From the NCBI RefSeq assembly GCF_006716085.1, contig NZ_VFON01000001.1, positions 2,480,001 to 2,544,000 on the forward strand: a DNA stretch of 64,000 bases, given 5' to 3'. Under the pieces are notes generated by a model that did not search any database, was not told the DNA's origin, and worked only from the letters and a program-made list of their open reading frames with translations. Origin of the DNA: Leucobacter komagatae (GTDB lineage Bacteria; Actinomycetota; Actinomycetes; Actinomycetales; Microbacteriaceae). Below are positions 17,071 to 26,120 of this stretch, piece after piece. A program made the position numbers and the translations under genes. Numbering within the stretch: the stretch's first letter is position 1; each line of letters starts with the position of its first letter.

Positions 17071-18741
17071 TCAGAACTCGCCCCGTGCGAGCAGCGCAAC
17101 CGTGAGCGCCGCGATTGTCTCGCCGTCGGCGAGATCCGCACCCGTCAGCTCTTCTATGAGCGCGATCCGCTGGTAGAACACCGAGCGCGAGAGCCGCGCT
17201 CGCTGCGCGGCCAGCGAGCGGTTCGTTGGGTGTTTGAGGTACGCCGCGAGCACGAGGGTGAGGTCGCCCGTGTGGCCTGGGCCGGAGCCGCGATCGTGCG
17301 CGAACAGGGGCGCGAGCAGCCCCTCGGCGAACTCCTGTACCTCGGGCGCGCCCGCGAGGCCGCGAATGAGGTAGGCGAGCGGCCGCTCCTCCGCGAGCTG
17401 CACGGTTACGCGTGGGTGCGCGGCCGGTGCGAGCGCAGGGGGTGCGGCGGGAGAGGTGCCGGCCTGTGCGATTCGCTCAAGCGAGGCGATAAGCGCGCGC
17501 GGCCCGGCCGCGGCGACCCCGATGCTCAGGTGAGCGCGCCAACCGGTCGGTGTGGTCTCGGGAAGCATCATCGCAAGCTCGCGCGAGAGCCGCGTCGCGA
17601 GCGGGTGTTGCTGCGCGGTGAGGATCTCGCCGAGACGGGGATCCTCGCGCGGAAACGACATGAGCGCGAGCAGCGTCCGCGGCGCCCCAACGCCCTGCTC
17701 TGCGGGAGCGAGGACGACGCTGCCCTCGGGGGCGACCGCACGCCTGAGCGCTGTCTGCAGGATCGCCGCCTCGAGCGATTCGTGCGCACCGAAGTCGCCG
17801 ACGCCCGTAAGCGTCGCGCTCATGAGCGCCCGCCCAGCTACGGGCAGGCCCGCAGCGGCGAGCTGACTCGCAAGCTCACGCTCGCCCGTGAAACGGCCGG
17901 AGAGCGCTGCGTTGAACAGCCGCTTCGATCCGAGGTCGAGCCAGGTGTCGCCGTCGGCGTCGGCGAGCCGCGCGAGGGCGAGGGCGAACGCGCCCAGCTC
18001 GAGTACGGTTTCGCGGCCCGCCGGATGCGGGGGCCCAGCGAGCGCCGTGAGCAGGCCCCACCGGGTGCCCTGTGCTTCGACGGGCACCCGGGTTGCGCCC
18101 TGCGGCAGCTCAGGATCGCGCCCGGGCGCTCGACGAGCTGATCCAGCCCAGTGCTCAAGCACCCGGGCGTCGCCGCCGGACCACGCGACGACGCGGTGAC
18201 CGGCATCCTCGAGCACGACTGGGGCGCCGAGGGTTGCGGCGATCCGATCCACGACGTAGTCGACGGGGCTGCGGTTCAAGCCGAGCTCGGTGAGCATCGC
18301 GTGCACTTCGGCGCGTGCCTCAAGCGCCTCGTTCTGTGCAGCGAGTACGCGCTGATGCACGCGCTGTGTGATCTGCACGAACCGCACGACCCGGTGCAGC
18401 ACGATGAGGGGAACGCCGCTCGTGACGCACGCCGCGGCGAGCTCTGGTGGGGTCTCGTCGAAGTGGGTGCCGAGCTCAAACACGATCGCGGCGGGGCCGG
18501 TGTCGACGAGGGTGCGCATGAGCGCGCTCAGCCCGGCCGCTGGCCAACCGGCGCCCGTCGTGAGCACGAGCTCGCCGCCGTCGAGCAGCGCTGGCGCCTC
18601 GCTACCGGCCACGACGTGAGCCCAGCGCACCCTCCGGTCGAGGCCGGTTTCGCCAGTCACAAGCTCGGGTGCGCCCGCCGCGAGCTCGGCGATGCCGAGC
18701 ACGTCTCGGACGCTCGGGTACGGTTCCGCAGATTCGCTCAC
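17071..18741 (-). CDS. PucR/CdaR-family transcriptional regulator
   Basis: A 556-residue activator. An N-terminal PucR ligand-sensing domain (begins VRDVLGIAELAAG), a central GGDEF-like CdaR region and a C-terminal HTH_30 (LAAYLKHPTNRSLAAQRARL, then SRSVFYQRIALIEELTG). The start is the GTG at 18741; the much longer open frame beyond it to 20283 is only the antisense of the dehydrogenase gene. It is divergent from the dehydrogenase/aminotransferase pair across a 144-base spacer, so it most likely controls them in response to their substrate. Confidence 0.9.
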   Translation of the reverse strand: MSESAEPYPSVRDVLGIAELAAGAPELVTGETGLDRRVRWAHVVAGSEAPALLDGGELVLTTGAGWPAAGLSALMRTLVDTGPAAIVFELGTHFDETPPELAAACVTSGVPLIVLHRVVRFVQITQRVHQRVLAAQNEALEARAEVHAMLTELGLNRSPVDYVVDRIAATLGAPVVLEDAGHRVVAWSGGDARVLEHWAGSARRAPGRDPELPQGATRVPVEAQGTRWGLLTALAGPPHPAGRETVLELGAFALALARLADADGDTWLDLGSKRLFNAALSGRFTGERELASQLAAAGLPVAGRALMSATLTGVGDFGAHESLEAAILQTALRRAVAPEGSVVLAPAEQGVGAPRTLLALMSFPREDPRLGEILTAQQHPLATRLSRELAMMLPETTPTGWRAHLSIGVAAAGPRALIASLERIAQAGTSPAAPPALAPAAHPRVTVQLAEERPLAYLIRGLAGAPEVQEFAEGLLAPLFAHDRGSGPGHTGDLTLVLAAYLKHPTNRSLAAQRARLSRSVFYQRIALIEELTGADLADGETIAALTVALLARGEF

Positions 18742-18885
18742 ATACAAAGTGTACGGAAAAGTGTTGAAGTCGCGATACTTTGCCGGATGCCCTCGTGAAA
18801 CTTGGCTGAAATACTGAGAATCATACGGGTTCCCCTGCCCGAACACATTGCGTGGTAACCACCTATTCGAAGAGGAAGAGCAACA

Positions 18886-20370
18886 ATGGCGCACATCCCC
18901 CACGTCATCGGCGGCGAAAAGATCGAGGCCGCTGAGCGGACCCAGCCCATCTACAACCCGGCAACCGGCGAGCAGCAGCACGAGCTCGGCATCGCTTCGG
19001 TAGCCACTGTCGAGCAGGCAATCGCAGCAGCGCAGGCCGCGCTTCCCATGTGGCGCAAGACGAGCCTCACGAAGCGCGCCGACGTGTTCTTCAACCTCCG
19101 TCAGCTGCTCAAGCAGCGCACCCCCGAGCTCGCGGCAATCGTCACGAGCGAGCACGGCAAGGTCCTCTCGGACGCCGCCGGCGAGATCGCTCGCGGCCTC
19201 GAGAACGTCGAGTTCGCTTCGGGCCTCCTGCACCTGCTGAAGGGTGAGCGCGACGAGCAGGTTTCCACCGGCGTCGACGTGCACTCGGTGAAGCAGCCCG
19301 TCGGCGTTGTCGCGGCGATCACCCCCTTCAACTTCCCCGTGATGGTGCCGCTGTGGATGATCGCGTCCGCGATCGCCTGCGGCAACACCGTCGTGCTGAA
19401 GCCGTCGGAGCGCGACCCCTCCGCCTCGGTCTTTATCGCCGACCTGTTCCGCGAGGCAGGCCTGCCTGACGGCGTGCTCAACGTCGTGCACGGTGACAAG
19501 GTTGCCGTCGACACGCTGCTCGACAGCCCCTCGGTCAAGGCGATCAGCTTCGTCGGCTCGACCCCGATCGCGAAGTACATCTACGAGCGCGCCGCAGCGA
19601 ACGGCAAGCGCGTGCAGGCGCTGGGCGGCGCGAAGAACCACATGATCGTGATGCCCGACGCTGACCTCGACATGTCGGCTGACGCCGCCGTGTCGGCTGC
19701 GTACGGCTCGGCTGGCGAGCGCTGCATGGCGGTCTCGGTTGTCGTGGCTGTTGGCGGCGTTGGCGACGAGCTCGTTCAGAAGATCGCAGACCGCATGAAG
19801 GATCTGAAGATCGGCGACGGCACTGACCCCGCTTCCGAGATGGGCCCGCTCATCACGCAGGAGGCGAAGGATCGCGTTGAGTCGTACGTTGCCGGCGCCG
19901 AGGCCGAGGGCGGCGTTGTCGTCGTCGACGGCCGCGAGTCGAAGTTCGAGGGCGGCGGGTTCTTCACCGGGGTCTCGCTCATTGACCACGTGAAGACCGA
20001 CTCGAAGGTCTACCGCGACGAGATCTTCGGGCCCGTGCTCGCCGTCGTCCGCGTCGACACCTACGAAGAGGGCCTCCAGCTCATCAACGACCACCAGTTC
20101 GGCAACGGCACCGCAATCTTCACCCGCGACGGTGGCCTCGCGCGCCAGTTCGAGTTCGAGGTCGAGGCTGGCATGGTCGGCATCAACGTGCCGATTCCCG
20201 TTCCGGTTGGCTCGTTCTCGTTCGGCGGCTGGAAGGATTCGCTGTTCGGCGACTCGCACATCTACGGCCCCGAGTCGGTGCACTTCTACACCCGCTCGAA
20301 GGTCGTCACGACCCGCTGGCCGAACCCCGACCAGTCGAAGGTCGACCTCGGCTTCCCGAGCAACGGCTAA
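18886..20370 (+). CDS. mmsA: CoA-acylating methylmalonate-semialdehyde dehydrogenase
   Basis: A 494-residue aldehyde dehydrogenase. NAD-binding TPFNFPVMVPLWM (about residue 146), the MMSDH-specific QALGGAKNHMIVMPDADLD, catalytic Cys280 in GERCMAVS, and the C-terminal GSFSFGGWKDSLFGD. MMSDH converts methylmalonate or malonate semialdehyde to propionyl- or acetyl-CoA, closing valine, beta-aminoisobutyrate or beta-alanine degradation. It is 27 bases upstream of a class III aminotransferase that would supply the semialdehyde, with ATG at 18886 after gaagaggaag. Confidence 0.93.
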   Translation: MAHIPHVIGGEKIEAAERTQPIYNPATGEQQHELGIASVATVEQAIAAAQAALPMWRKTSLTKRADVFFNLRQLLKQRTPELAAIVTSEHGKVLSDAAGEIARGLENVEFASGLLHLLKGERDEQVSTGVDVHSVKQPVGVVAAITPFNFPVMVPLWMIASAIACGNTVVLKPSERDPSASVFIADLFREAGLPDGVLNVVHGDKVAVDTLLDSPSVKAISFVGSTPIAKYIYERAAANGKRVQALGGAKNHMIVMPDADLDMSADAAVSAAYGSAGERCMAVSVVVAVGGVGDELVQKIADRMKDLKIGDGTDPASEMGPLITQEAKDRVESYVAGAEAEGGVVVVDGRESKFEGGGFFTGVSLIDHVKTDSKVYRDEIFGPVLAVVRVDTYEEGLQLINDHQFGNGTAIFTRDGGLARQFEFEVEAGMVGINVPIPVPVGSFSFGGWKDSLFGDSHIYGPESVHFYTRSKVVTTRWPNPDQSKVDLGFPSNG

Positions 20371-20397
20371 GCGACCGCAGGGTTAGGAGAGACAGAC

Positions 20398-21765
20398 ATG
20401 GCTGACTACATCGACCTCGACGGCGCCGAGCAGGCGTTCGGTGACACCGACGCTCAGCGCGCCGTGCGCGAGAACGACCGCAACTTCGTCTTCCACTCGT
20501 GGTCGGCGCAGGGGCAGATCAACCCGCTTCCCGTCGCGAAGGGCGAGGGTGTGCGGTTCTGGGACTACGACGGCACCGAGTACCTCGACTTCTCGTCGCA
20601 GCTCGTGAACTTGAACCTCGGGCACCAGCACCCCGGCCTCGTGCGTGCGATCCAGGAGCAGGCTGGCCGCATGGCCACGATCCAGCCCGCGATGGCGAAC
20701 GACGTGCGCGGCGAGCTCGCCAAGCGCATCGTCGAGAAGTCGTTCGACGGCGCCCGCTCCGTGTTCTTCACGAACGGCGGCGCCGAGGCGAACGAGTACG
20801 CGGTGCGCATGGCACGCCACCACACCGGCCGCCAGAAGGTGCTCGCGCGCTTCCGTTCGTACCACGGCTCGACCGCGACGGCCATCACTCTCACGGGTGA
20901 GGCCCGCCGCTGGCCGAACGGCACCCCCGACGCGGGCGTCGTGCACTTCTTCGGCCCGTACCAGTACCGCTCCGAGTTCTACTCGGAGAGCCCGGAGCAG
21001 GAGGCGGAGCGCGCGCTCACGCACCTCGAGCACACGATCCAGCTCGAGGGCCCGAACACGATCGCCGCGATTATCCTCGAGACGGTGACCGGCACCAACG
21101 GCATCTTCGTGCCGCCGCCCGGCTACCTCACCGGCGTTCGCGAGCTCTGCGACCGCTACGGCATCGTACTCATCTGCGACGAGGTCATGGCTGGCTTCGG
21201 CCGCACCGGCGAGTGGTTCGCGTACCAGGGCTTCGACGTGAAGCCCGACCTCGTGACCTTCGCGAAGGGCGTGAACTCGGGCTACGTGCCGCTCGGTGGC
21301 GTCGTGATCTCCGACGAGATCCACAACACCTTCGTCGACAAGGCGTTCCCCGGCGGGCTCACCTACAGCGGGCACCCGCTTGCGTGCGCGGCTGGCGTTG
21401 CGACCTTCGACATCTTCGAAGAGGAGGGGATCATCGAGCGCGTTCGCGACCTCGCAGCGCGCGTCATCGAGCCCCGCCTGCGCGAGATCACCGCGAAGCA
21501 CAAGTCGGTCGGCGAGTACCGCGGCACCGGCATGTTCTGGGCGCTCGAGCTCGTCGCCAACCGCGACAGCCGCGAGCCGCTCGCGGGCGACGCCTACAAC
21601 GCGGTCATCGCCGCGTGCAAGAACGCTGGCCTGTGGCCGTTCGCCGCTGGCAACCGCCTGCAGATCGCGCCGCCGCTTGTCATCAGCGAAGAGGACCTCG
21701 TGAGGGGACTCGAGATCATCGATGCAGCGCTCGACGTTGCGGATAGCTACTACACCGGTAAGTAA
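20398..21765 (+). CDS. Class III omega-amino acid aminotransferase
   Basis: A 455-residue PLP enzyme of the beta-alanine/taurine:pyruvate aminotransferase type. Substrate/PLP blocks: SSQLVNLNLGHQHPG, FTNGGAEANE, FRSYHGSTATA, the Asp in ICDEVMAGFGRTG and the Schiff-base Lys290 in FAKGVNSGYVP. Coupled to mmsA and a PucR regulator, the likely role is transamination of beta-alanine or beta-aminoisobutyrate to the semialdehyde used by MmsA. Followed by a clear terminator, so the operon is two genes. Confidence 0.9.
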   Translation: MADYIDLDGAEQAFGDTDAQRAVRENDRNFVFHSWSAQGQINPLPVAKGEGVRFWDYDGTEYLDFSSQLVNLNLGHQHPGLVRAIQEQAGRMATIQPAMANDVRGELAKRIVEKSFDGARSVFFTNGGAEANEYAVRMARHHTGRQKVLARFRSYHGSTATAITLTGEARRWPNGTPDAGVVHFFGPYQYRSEFYSESPEQEAERALTHLEHTIQLEGPNTIAAIILETVTGTNGIFVPPPGYLTGVRELCDRYGIVLICDEVMAGFGRTGEWFAYQGFDVKPDLVTFAKGVNSGYVPLGGVVISDEIHNTFVDKAFPGGLTYSGHPLACAAGVATFDIFEEEGIIERVRDLAARVIEPRLREITAKHKSVGEYRGTGMFWALELVANRDSREPLAGDAYNAVIAACKNAGLWPFAAGNRLQIAPPLVISEEDLVRGLEIIDAALDVADSYYTGK

Positions 21766-21778
21766 TTCGGTAGCGCGG

Positions 21779-21812
21779 AGGGGCCTGGTTTACAGAAACC
21801 AGGCCCCTCTTC
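21779..21812 (+). terminator. Rho-independent terminator after the aminotransferase
   Basis: A 13-bp perfect stem (21779-21791 aggggcctggttt with 21796-21808), a 4-base loop, then a short T-rich stretch (cttcgttt). Ends the mmsA/aminotransferase operon. Confidence 0.9.
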
Positions 21813-21903
21813 GTTTGCCCCTGTTCCTTTCGTCGCGGGCGGGTCAGAATGGGAAAGGTTCTCCAAAGGTGGGGGACAGCTTCTCTAGGAAGGATCCGTT
21901 CAT

Positions 21904-22215
21904 ATGAGCGCTCTCGAAGACATTCAGAAGTACGCCCCGGGCGCAAGCGCGGCGGTCGTCGGCGAGATGGAGAAGGTGTACGCGCTTGCGCTACAAAATG
22001 CCGACGCTCGCCTCGTTTCCTATGGTGACTCCGCTGAGCTCGCACTGGTGCGCGAGAACTTTGTGAAGGGCAAGCTTGGGGTGACCGACTCTGACGCCTC
22101 GATCGACGAGGCGATTGCCACCGTCGGAGACCAGGTCCCCGGGCACAAGCAGCGCCTCACCGTGTACTACCTGCTTGCCGCGCACTACGGCAAGCTCGGC
22201 GTCTTCGGGGGTTAG
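21904..22215 (+). CDS. DUF2853 family small protein
   Basis: A 103-residue acidic helical protein. It matches the DUF2853 pattern: opening IQKYAPGASAAVV, central SYGDSAELALVRENFVKGKLG and closing RLTVYYLLAAHYGKLGVF. ATG at 21904 follows aggaagg. It stands alone between a terminator and the AEC transporter. No function is established for the family. Confidence 0.88.
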   Translation: MSALEDIQKYAPGASAAVVGEMEKVYALALQNADARLVSYGDSAELALVRENFVKGKLGVTDSDASIDEAIATVGDQVPGHKQRLTVYYLLAAHYGKLGVFGG

Positions 22216-22315
22216 GGGAGGGCGGCGCGGCGCTCGGGGTCGAAGCCCGGCGCCGTGGCCGAGTGGGCGACCGGAGTAGGCTGGCCCCAGCCCGGCCACG
22301 CACGGAGGATCGCCA

Positions 22316-23233
22316 ATGACCCACGCACTGACAGGTTTTGTCGTCGTTGGGTTTGCGATCTTCATCGGTTGGGTGCTCGGAAAGACCGGGGTGCTTGATG
22401 CCTCGGCCCGAGGAACTCTCGCGAAGCTCGTCTACTGGGTGCTGTCGCCAGCGCTGCTCTTTGTTGTGCTCTCGAAGGCCGACGCGAGCGCACTGTTCTC
22501 CTCGCTGCTCCCGGTCTCGGCGATTGCGGCGCTCACCGTGATCCTCATCTATGCGCTCGTCGCCCGCCTCGTCTGGCGCCGACCCGCCGGCGAGGCGCTG
22601 ATCGGCGCGCTCTCGGCCGGGCAGGTGAACTCGAGCAACATCGGCATCCCGCTGTCGCTCTACATTCTGGGGAGCGCCGCGTATCCGGCGCCGGTCGTGC
22701 TGTTCCAACTGCTCGTGCTCACGCCCGTAGCGCTGTCGATTCTTGAGGTCGCAGCGGGCGGAAAGTTCCGTGTGAGCGCTGTTCTCAGGGCGCTCGTGAG
22801 CCCGATCATCTTGGGCTCGGCGCTCGGAGTGCTGGTCTCGGTGTTCGGGGTCGAGCTGCCCGAGATGGTGTTTGCGCCGGTCGAGCTCATCGCGAACGCG
22901 TGTGTGCCCGTGCTGCTCATCAGCTACGGCGTCTCCCTGCACGGGCAGCGAGTGCTCGGGGCCGCTGGGCAGCGCGGTGAGGTCATTCTCGCGAGTGCGC
23001 TGAAGCTGTTTGTGATGCCGGCGCTCGCCTGGATTCTCGCGACGGCCGTGTTCGGGCTTGGGTCACACGAGACGCTCATCGTGGTCGTGCTCGCGGCCCT
23101 CCCTACGGCGCAAAACGTCTTCAACTACGCGCAGCGATTTGGGGTGGGCGAGACGGTGGCGCGAGACACGGTGTTCATTACAACGATCGGCTGCGTGCCG
23201 ATCCTGTTTCTGGCGACGGTGCTGCTGCGCTAG
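22316..23233 (+). CDS. AEC (auxin efflux carrier) family transporter
   Basis: A 305-residue membrane protein with about ten helices in two inverted halves. AEC hallmarks are visible: GWVLGKTGVLD near the start, the LSAGQVNSSNIGIPLSLYILG helix break (about residue 100) and the C-terminal LPTAQNVFNYAQRFG. Family members export carboxylates or amino-acid-like anions; the substrate is not assigned. ATG at 22316 after ggaggatcg. Convergent with the rhodanese gene. Confidence 0.9.
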   Translation: MTHALTGFVVVGFAIFIGWVLGKTGVLDASARGTLAKLVYWVLSPALLFVVLSKADASALFSSLLPVSAIAALTVILIYALVARLVWRRPAGEALIGALSAGQVNSSNIGIPLSLYILGSAAYPAPVVLFQLLVLTPVALSILEVAAGGKFRVSAVLRALVSPIILGSALGVLVSVFGVELPEMVFAPVELIANACVPVLLISYGVSLHGQRVLGAAGQRGEVILASALKLFVMPALAWILATAVFGLGSHETLIVVVLAALPTAQNVFNYAQRFGVGETVARDTVFITTIGCVPILFLATVLLR

Positions 23234-23253
23234 GTGCTGCGCTGGGTGTCCGC

Positions 23254-24129
23254 CTAGGGGGCATAGCCCGTCGCGACGGGGAGCTCGGGATGGTTCGACC
23301 ACTGAGACCATGACCCGGGGAAGAGTGCGCCCTCGCCTCCCGTGAGCGCGTAGGCAAAGAGGGCGTGACTCGCGGTGATGCCCGAGCCACACGAGAACCC
23401 GACGCGATCGCCCTCGGGTACGACCTCGGAGAACCGCTCGCGGAGTTCGGCGGTGCCGAGAAACCTCCCTCCCCCGTCGAGGTTCGCCGTGGCGGGGAAG
23501 CTCACTGCACCAGGAATGTGGCCCGCGACGGGGTCGAGCGGCTCGACCTCGCCCGCGTACCGTTCGGGTGCGCGCGCGTCGAGCAGCGTGTGCTCGCGGG
23601 CGAAATCTCCGACCGCTTCGAGGGCGAGCGCGGAGGAGTGGCCGGGGGAGAGGATCACGGTGCCGGGCGCGGGGCTCGGTTCAGCGGTCTCGAGGTCGTA
23701 GCCCGCCGCCGTCCACGCGGGGAGCGCGCCGTCGAGCAAGCGCACCCGCGGAAATCCCGCGTCGCGCAGCACCCACCACAGGCGCGCGGATGCGAGGTTG
23801 CCGCCGCCGTCGTACGCGACGACCGAGTCCTCGGGGTGCAGGCCCCAGCGCCGGGCCGAGTGGGTGAGCGCTTCGCCACCGGGGAGCGGGTGTCGGCCGA
23901 GGGATTCGGGCCCGTGGTCTGACAGCTCGGACTCGAGGTCAACGTACACCGCGCCGGGAATGTGGCCGGCGAGAAAATCTCGGTGGCCCGAGGGGTGCGC
24001 GAGGGTCCAGCGGACGTCGAGCACGCGCGTGCGCGGCCCGTCGGAGTGCGCTTCGGCGTCGAGGAGCGCGTGTAACTCCTCGGCGCTTACGAGAAGTTCG
24101 GATCGTGCTGCGTCGTCGCGTTCGCTCAT
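23254..24129 (-). CDS. Two-domain rhodanese sulfurtransferase
   Basis: A 291-residue thiosulfate or 3-mercaptopyruvate sulfurtransferase. The inactive N-terminal rhodanese domain has LDVRWTLAHPSG and GHIPGAVYVDLE; the C-terminal domain has LLDARAPERY, GHIPGAVSFP and the active loop CGSGITA with Cys247. A CG[S/T]G[V/I]T loop favours 3-mercaptopyruvate as donor. Monocistronic, with an ATG at 24129. Confidence 0.93.
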   Translation of the reverse strand: MSERDDAARSELLVSAEELHALLDAEAHSDGPRTRVLDVRWTLAHPSGHRDFLAGHIPGAVYVDLESELSDHGPESLGRHPLPGGEALTHSARRWGLHPEDSVVAYDGGGNLASARLWWVLRDAGFPRVRLLDGALPAWTAAGYDLETAEPSPAPGTVILSPGHSSALALEAVGDFAREHTLLDARAPERYAGEVEPLDPVAGHIPGAVSFPATANLDGGGRFLGTAELRERFSEVVPEGDRVGFSCGSGITASHALFAYALTGGEGALFPGSWSQWSNHPELPVATGYAP

Positions 24130-24215
24130 GGGGCGATCGTACGCGATGGCGCTTGGGCGGCGCTCAGGAAAACAAAGAACATAACAGTGCTATATAAATC
24201 GTGTATGCTGGGTCC

Positions 24216-24680
24216 GTGACGACACCGAACAAACAGCAGCCCCTCGCGCCCCCGGTGCCCCTCGAGCACAGCGCGCTCGCGCTCGATCTCGTGCGGTCCG
24301 CGGCAAGGCTCACCCGGGCGGCGAGCAGGATCCCGGGGGTCACATACTCCTCGATCGCCTGGCGCGTGCTCGCCGACCTGGAACGCGAGGGTGGTGCCCG
24401 GGTCACGGAGCTCGCCGCGTCGCAGCGCGTGACGCAACCGGCGATGACCACGCTCATTCACCGGCTCGAGGGCGAGGGGTGGGTCACCCGCACCCCCGAC
24501 GAGAGCGATGGCCGCGCGATGCTCGTGAGTGTTACCGCCGCAGGGAGCGCGGCGCTCGCCGACTACCGGGACGGCGCCGCGGCGCTTATCGCGCCGACGC
24601 TCACAGCGTTCGACGAGGCAGACCTCAACGCGCTCGCTCGGGCCGCCGAAATCATGCACCGCATCGCCGACGTGAGCTAG
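24216..24680 (+). CDS. MarR-family regulator of the adjacent MFS transporter
   Basis: A 154-residue winged-helix protein: VTYSSIAWRVLADLE, recognition region VTELAASQRVTQPAMTTLIHRLEGEGWV, wing DESDGRAMLVSVT. The start is set at the GTG at 24216; an in-frame GTG at 24201 adds five residues and overlaps a likely -10 (tatgct). No strong ribosome site, so the transcript may be leaderless. The promoter stretch 24170-24215 is notably AT-rich. Its stop is in frame with, and 57 bases before, the MFS coding sequence. Confidence 0.88.
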   Translation: MTTPNKQQPLAPPVPLEHSALALDLVRSAARLTRAASRIPGVTYSSIAWRVLADLEREGGARVTELAASQRVTQPAMTTLIHRLEGEGWVTRTPDESDGRAMLVSVTAAGSAALADYRDGAAALIAPTLTAFDEADLNALARAAEIMHRIADVS

Positions 24681-24785
24681 TTCAGACGCGACGGCTTCAA
24701 CCACCCCAACTCAGCACACCAGAACAAAGGAACCCCGACGAATACCACCGAACCCAAAGCCTCGATTTTCCGCCAGCCGACCGCC

Positions 24786-26057
24786 GTGTGGGCGATCGCG
24801 TTTGCCTGCGCCATCTCGTTCATGGGCATCGGCCTCGTCGACCCGATCCTGCCGAAGATCAGCGCGGCGCTCGACGCGACCCCGAGCGAGACCATGCTGC
24901 TCTTCACGAGCTATCTGTTCGTCACGGGCATCGCGATGTTCTTCACGAGCTGGGTGTCTGGCCGCATCGGCGTGAAGTGGACCCTCATCGCCGGGCTCAC
25001 GCTCATCGTGGTGTTCGCCGCGTTCGCGGGTCTCGGGGGCTCGGTCGACGCGATCATCGGGTTCCGTGCGGGCTGGGGGCTCGGCAACGCGCTCTTCCTC
25101 TCGACGGCGCTCGCCGCGATCGTCGGGGCCGCCTCCGGTGGGTCCAGGCAAGCGATCGTGCTCTATGAAGCGGCACTCGGGATCGGAATGGCTGTCGGCC
25201 CACTCGTCGGCGGCGCACTCGGCGAGATCTCCTGGCGGGGGCCGTTCTTCGGTACGGCGATCCTGATGGCGATCGCGCTCGTTGCCATCCTCGTGCTGCT
25301 GCGATTCCCCGCGCAGAGCGCGGCAGAGCGCGCCGCCGCCCGTGCGGCCGCGCCCTCGATCACGGCGAGTTTCCGCGCGCTCGGAAACCCCGCTCTGCTC
25401 TCACTGTCACTCGTGGCCGTGTGCTACAACTTCGGCTTCTTCACGCTGCTGGCCTACAGCCCCTACCCGGTTGAGGCCGCGGCTCACGCGGCAGGGCTCG
25501 AGTTTGGGGCGCACGAGCTAGGGCTCGTGTTCTTCGGGTGGGGGCTCGCGCTCGCGGTCACATCCGTTCTCGTTGCGCCAGTGCTCACCCGCCGCCTGGG
25601 GCTGCGCCCGGTGCTGTTCGTGACGCTTGCGCTGTTCGCGGTGTGTCTGGTGCTGCTCGCGGTGTTTACCGTCTCCCTGCCGGTGCTCGTCGTGCTCGTC
25701 GTCGCGAGCGGTCTGTTCCTTGGCGTCATGAACACCGCGCTCACGGAAGCAGTGATGGAGGCGACCGACCTGCCGCGCAGCGTTGCTTCGTCAACGTACT
25801 CGGGGGTCCGGTTTATTGGCGGCGCGATCGCCCCGGCGGTCGCAGGCCCCATCGCCGCCGCGCTCGGGGTGTCGGCACCGTACTGGATGGGTGCGGCGGC
25901 CGTGCTCTTGGCGATCTTGGTGCTCGCCGTCACGGGGAAACACCTCGCACATATCGGGGCAGAGCATGGCGCGCCCGCGCCTAGGGGAGGAACAGCGGCC
26001 GAGGCTGCGCCTGAGCTCGTCGAGGCGCAAGCAATCGGGGTCGGTGACGCGAGCTAA
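24786..26057 (+). CDS. MFS drug-efflux type transporter; true start possibly ACG at 24738
   Basis: A 423-residue (439 from 24738) major facilitator with 12 hydrophobic segments and the MFS loop SGRIGVKWTLIAG. The first standard start codon in frame, GTG 24786, lies inside the first membrane helix (AVWAIAFACAISFMG) and has no ribosome site. The frame is open back to the MarR stop, and residues TNTTEPKASIFRQPTA from 24738 look like a natural cytoplasmic leader; aaagga at 24726-24731 would position initiation exactly at 24738, which is ACG. Either a rare start or a T-to-C change. Likely exports a toxic compound under control of the MarR gene. Confidence 0.88.
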   Translation: MWAIAFACAISFMGIGLVDPILPKISAALDATPSETMLLFTSYLFVTGIAMFFTSWVSGRIGVKWTLIAGLTLIVVFAAFAGLGGSVDAIIGFRAGWGLGNALFLSTALAAIVGAASGGSRQAIVLYEAALGIGMAVGPLVGGALGEISWRGPFFGTAILMAIALVAILVLLRFPAQSAAERAAARAAAPSITASFRALGNPALLSLSLVAVCYNFGFFTLLAYSPYPVEAAAHAAGLEFGAHELGLVFFGWGLALAVTSVLVAPVLTRRLGLRPVLFVTLALFAVCLVLLAVFTVSLPVLVVLVVASGLFLGVMNTALTEAVMEATDLPRSVASSTYSGVRFIGGAIAPAVAGPIAAALGVSAPYWMGAAAVLLAILVLAVTGKHLAHIGAEHGAPAPRGGTAAEAAPELVEAQAIGVGDAS

Positions 26058-26120
26058 CGGTTCGAGTCGCTCGTCTGAAGCGACGTGAGTGGTGCAGCCA
26101 GCCTGTCTTGCGCGCGCGTG

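Noticed and set aside
18742..20283. Extension of the PucR reading frame to a 1070-residue protein on the minus strand
   Set aside because: The added part is the antisense of the mmsA gene, Asp/Arg/Val-rich without any motif; the GTG at 18741 gives the normal PucR length.
26058..26120. Small hairpin gtcgct/agcgac between the MFS and IclR genes
   Set aside because: Only six base pairs with a 7-base loop; could be a weak convergent terminator but not distinguishable from chance.
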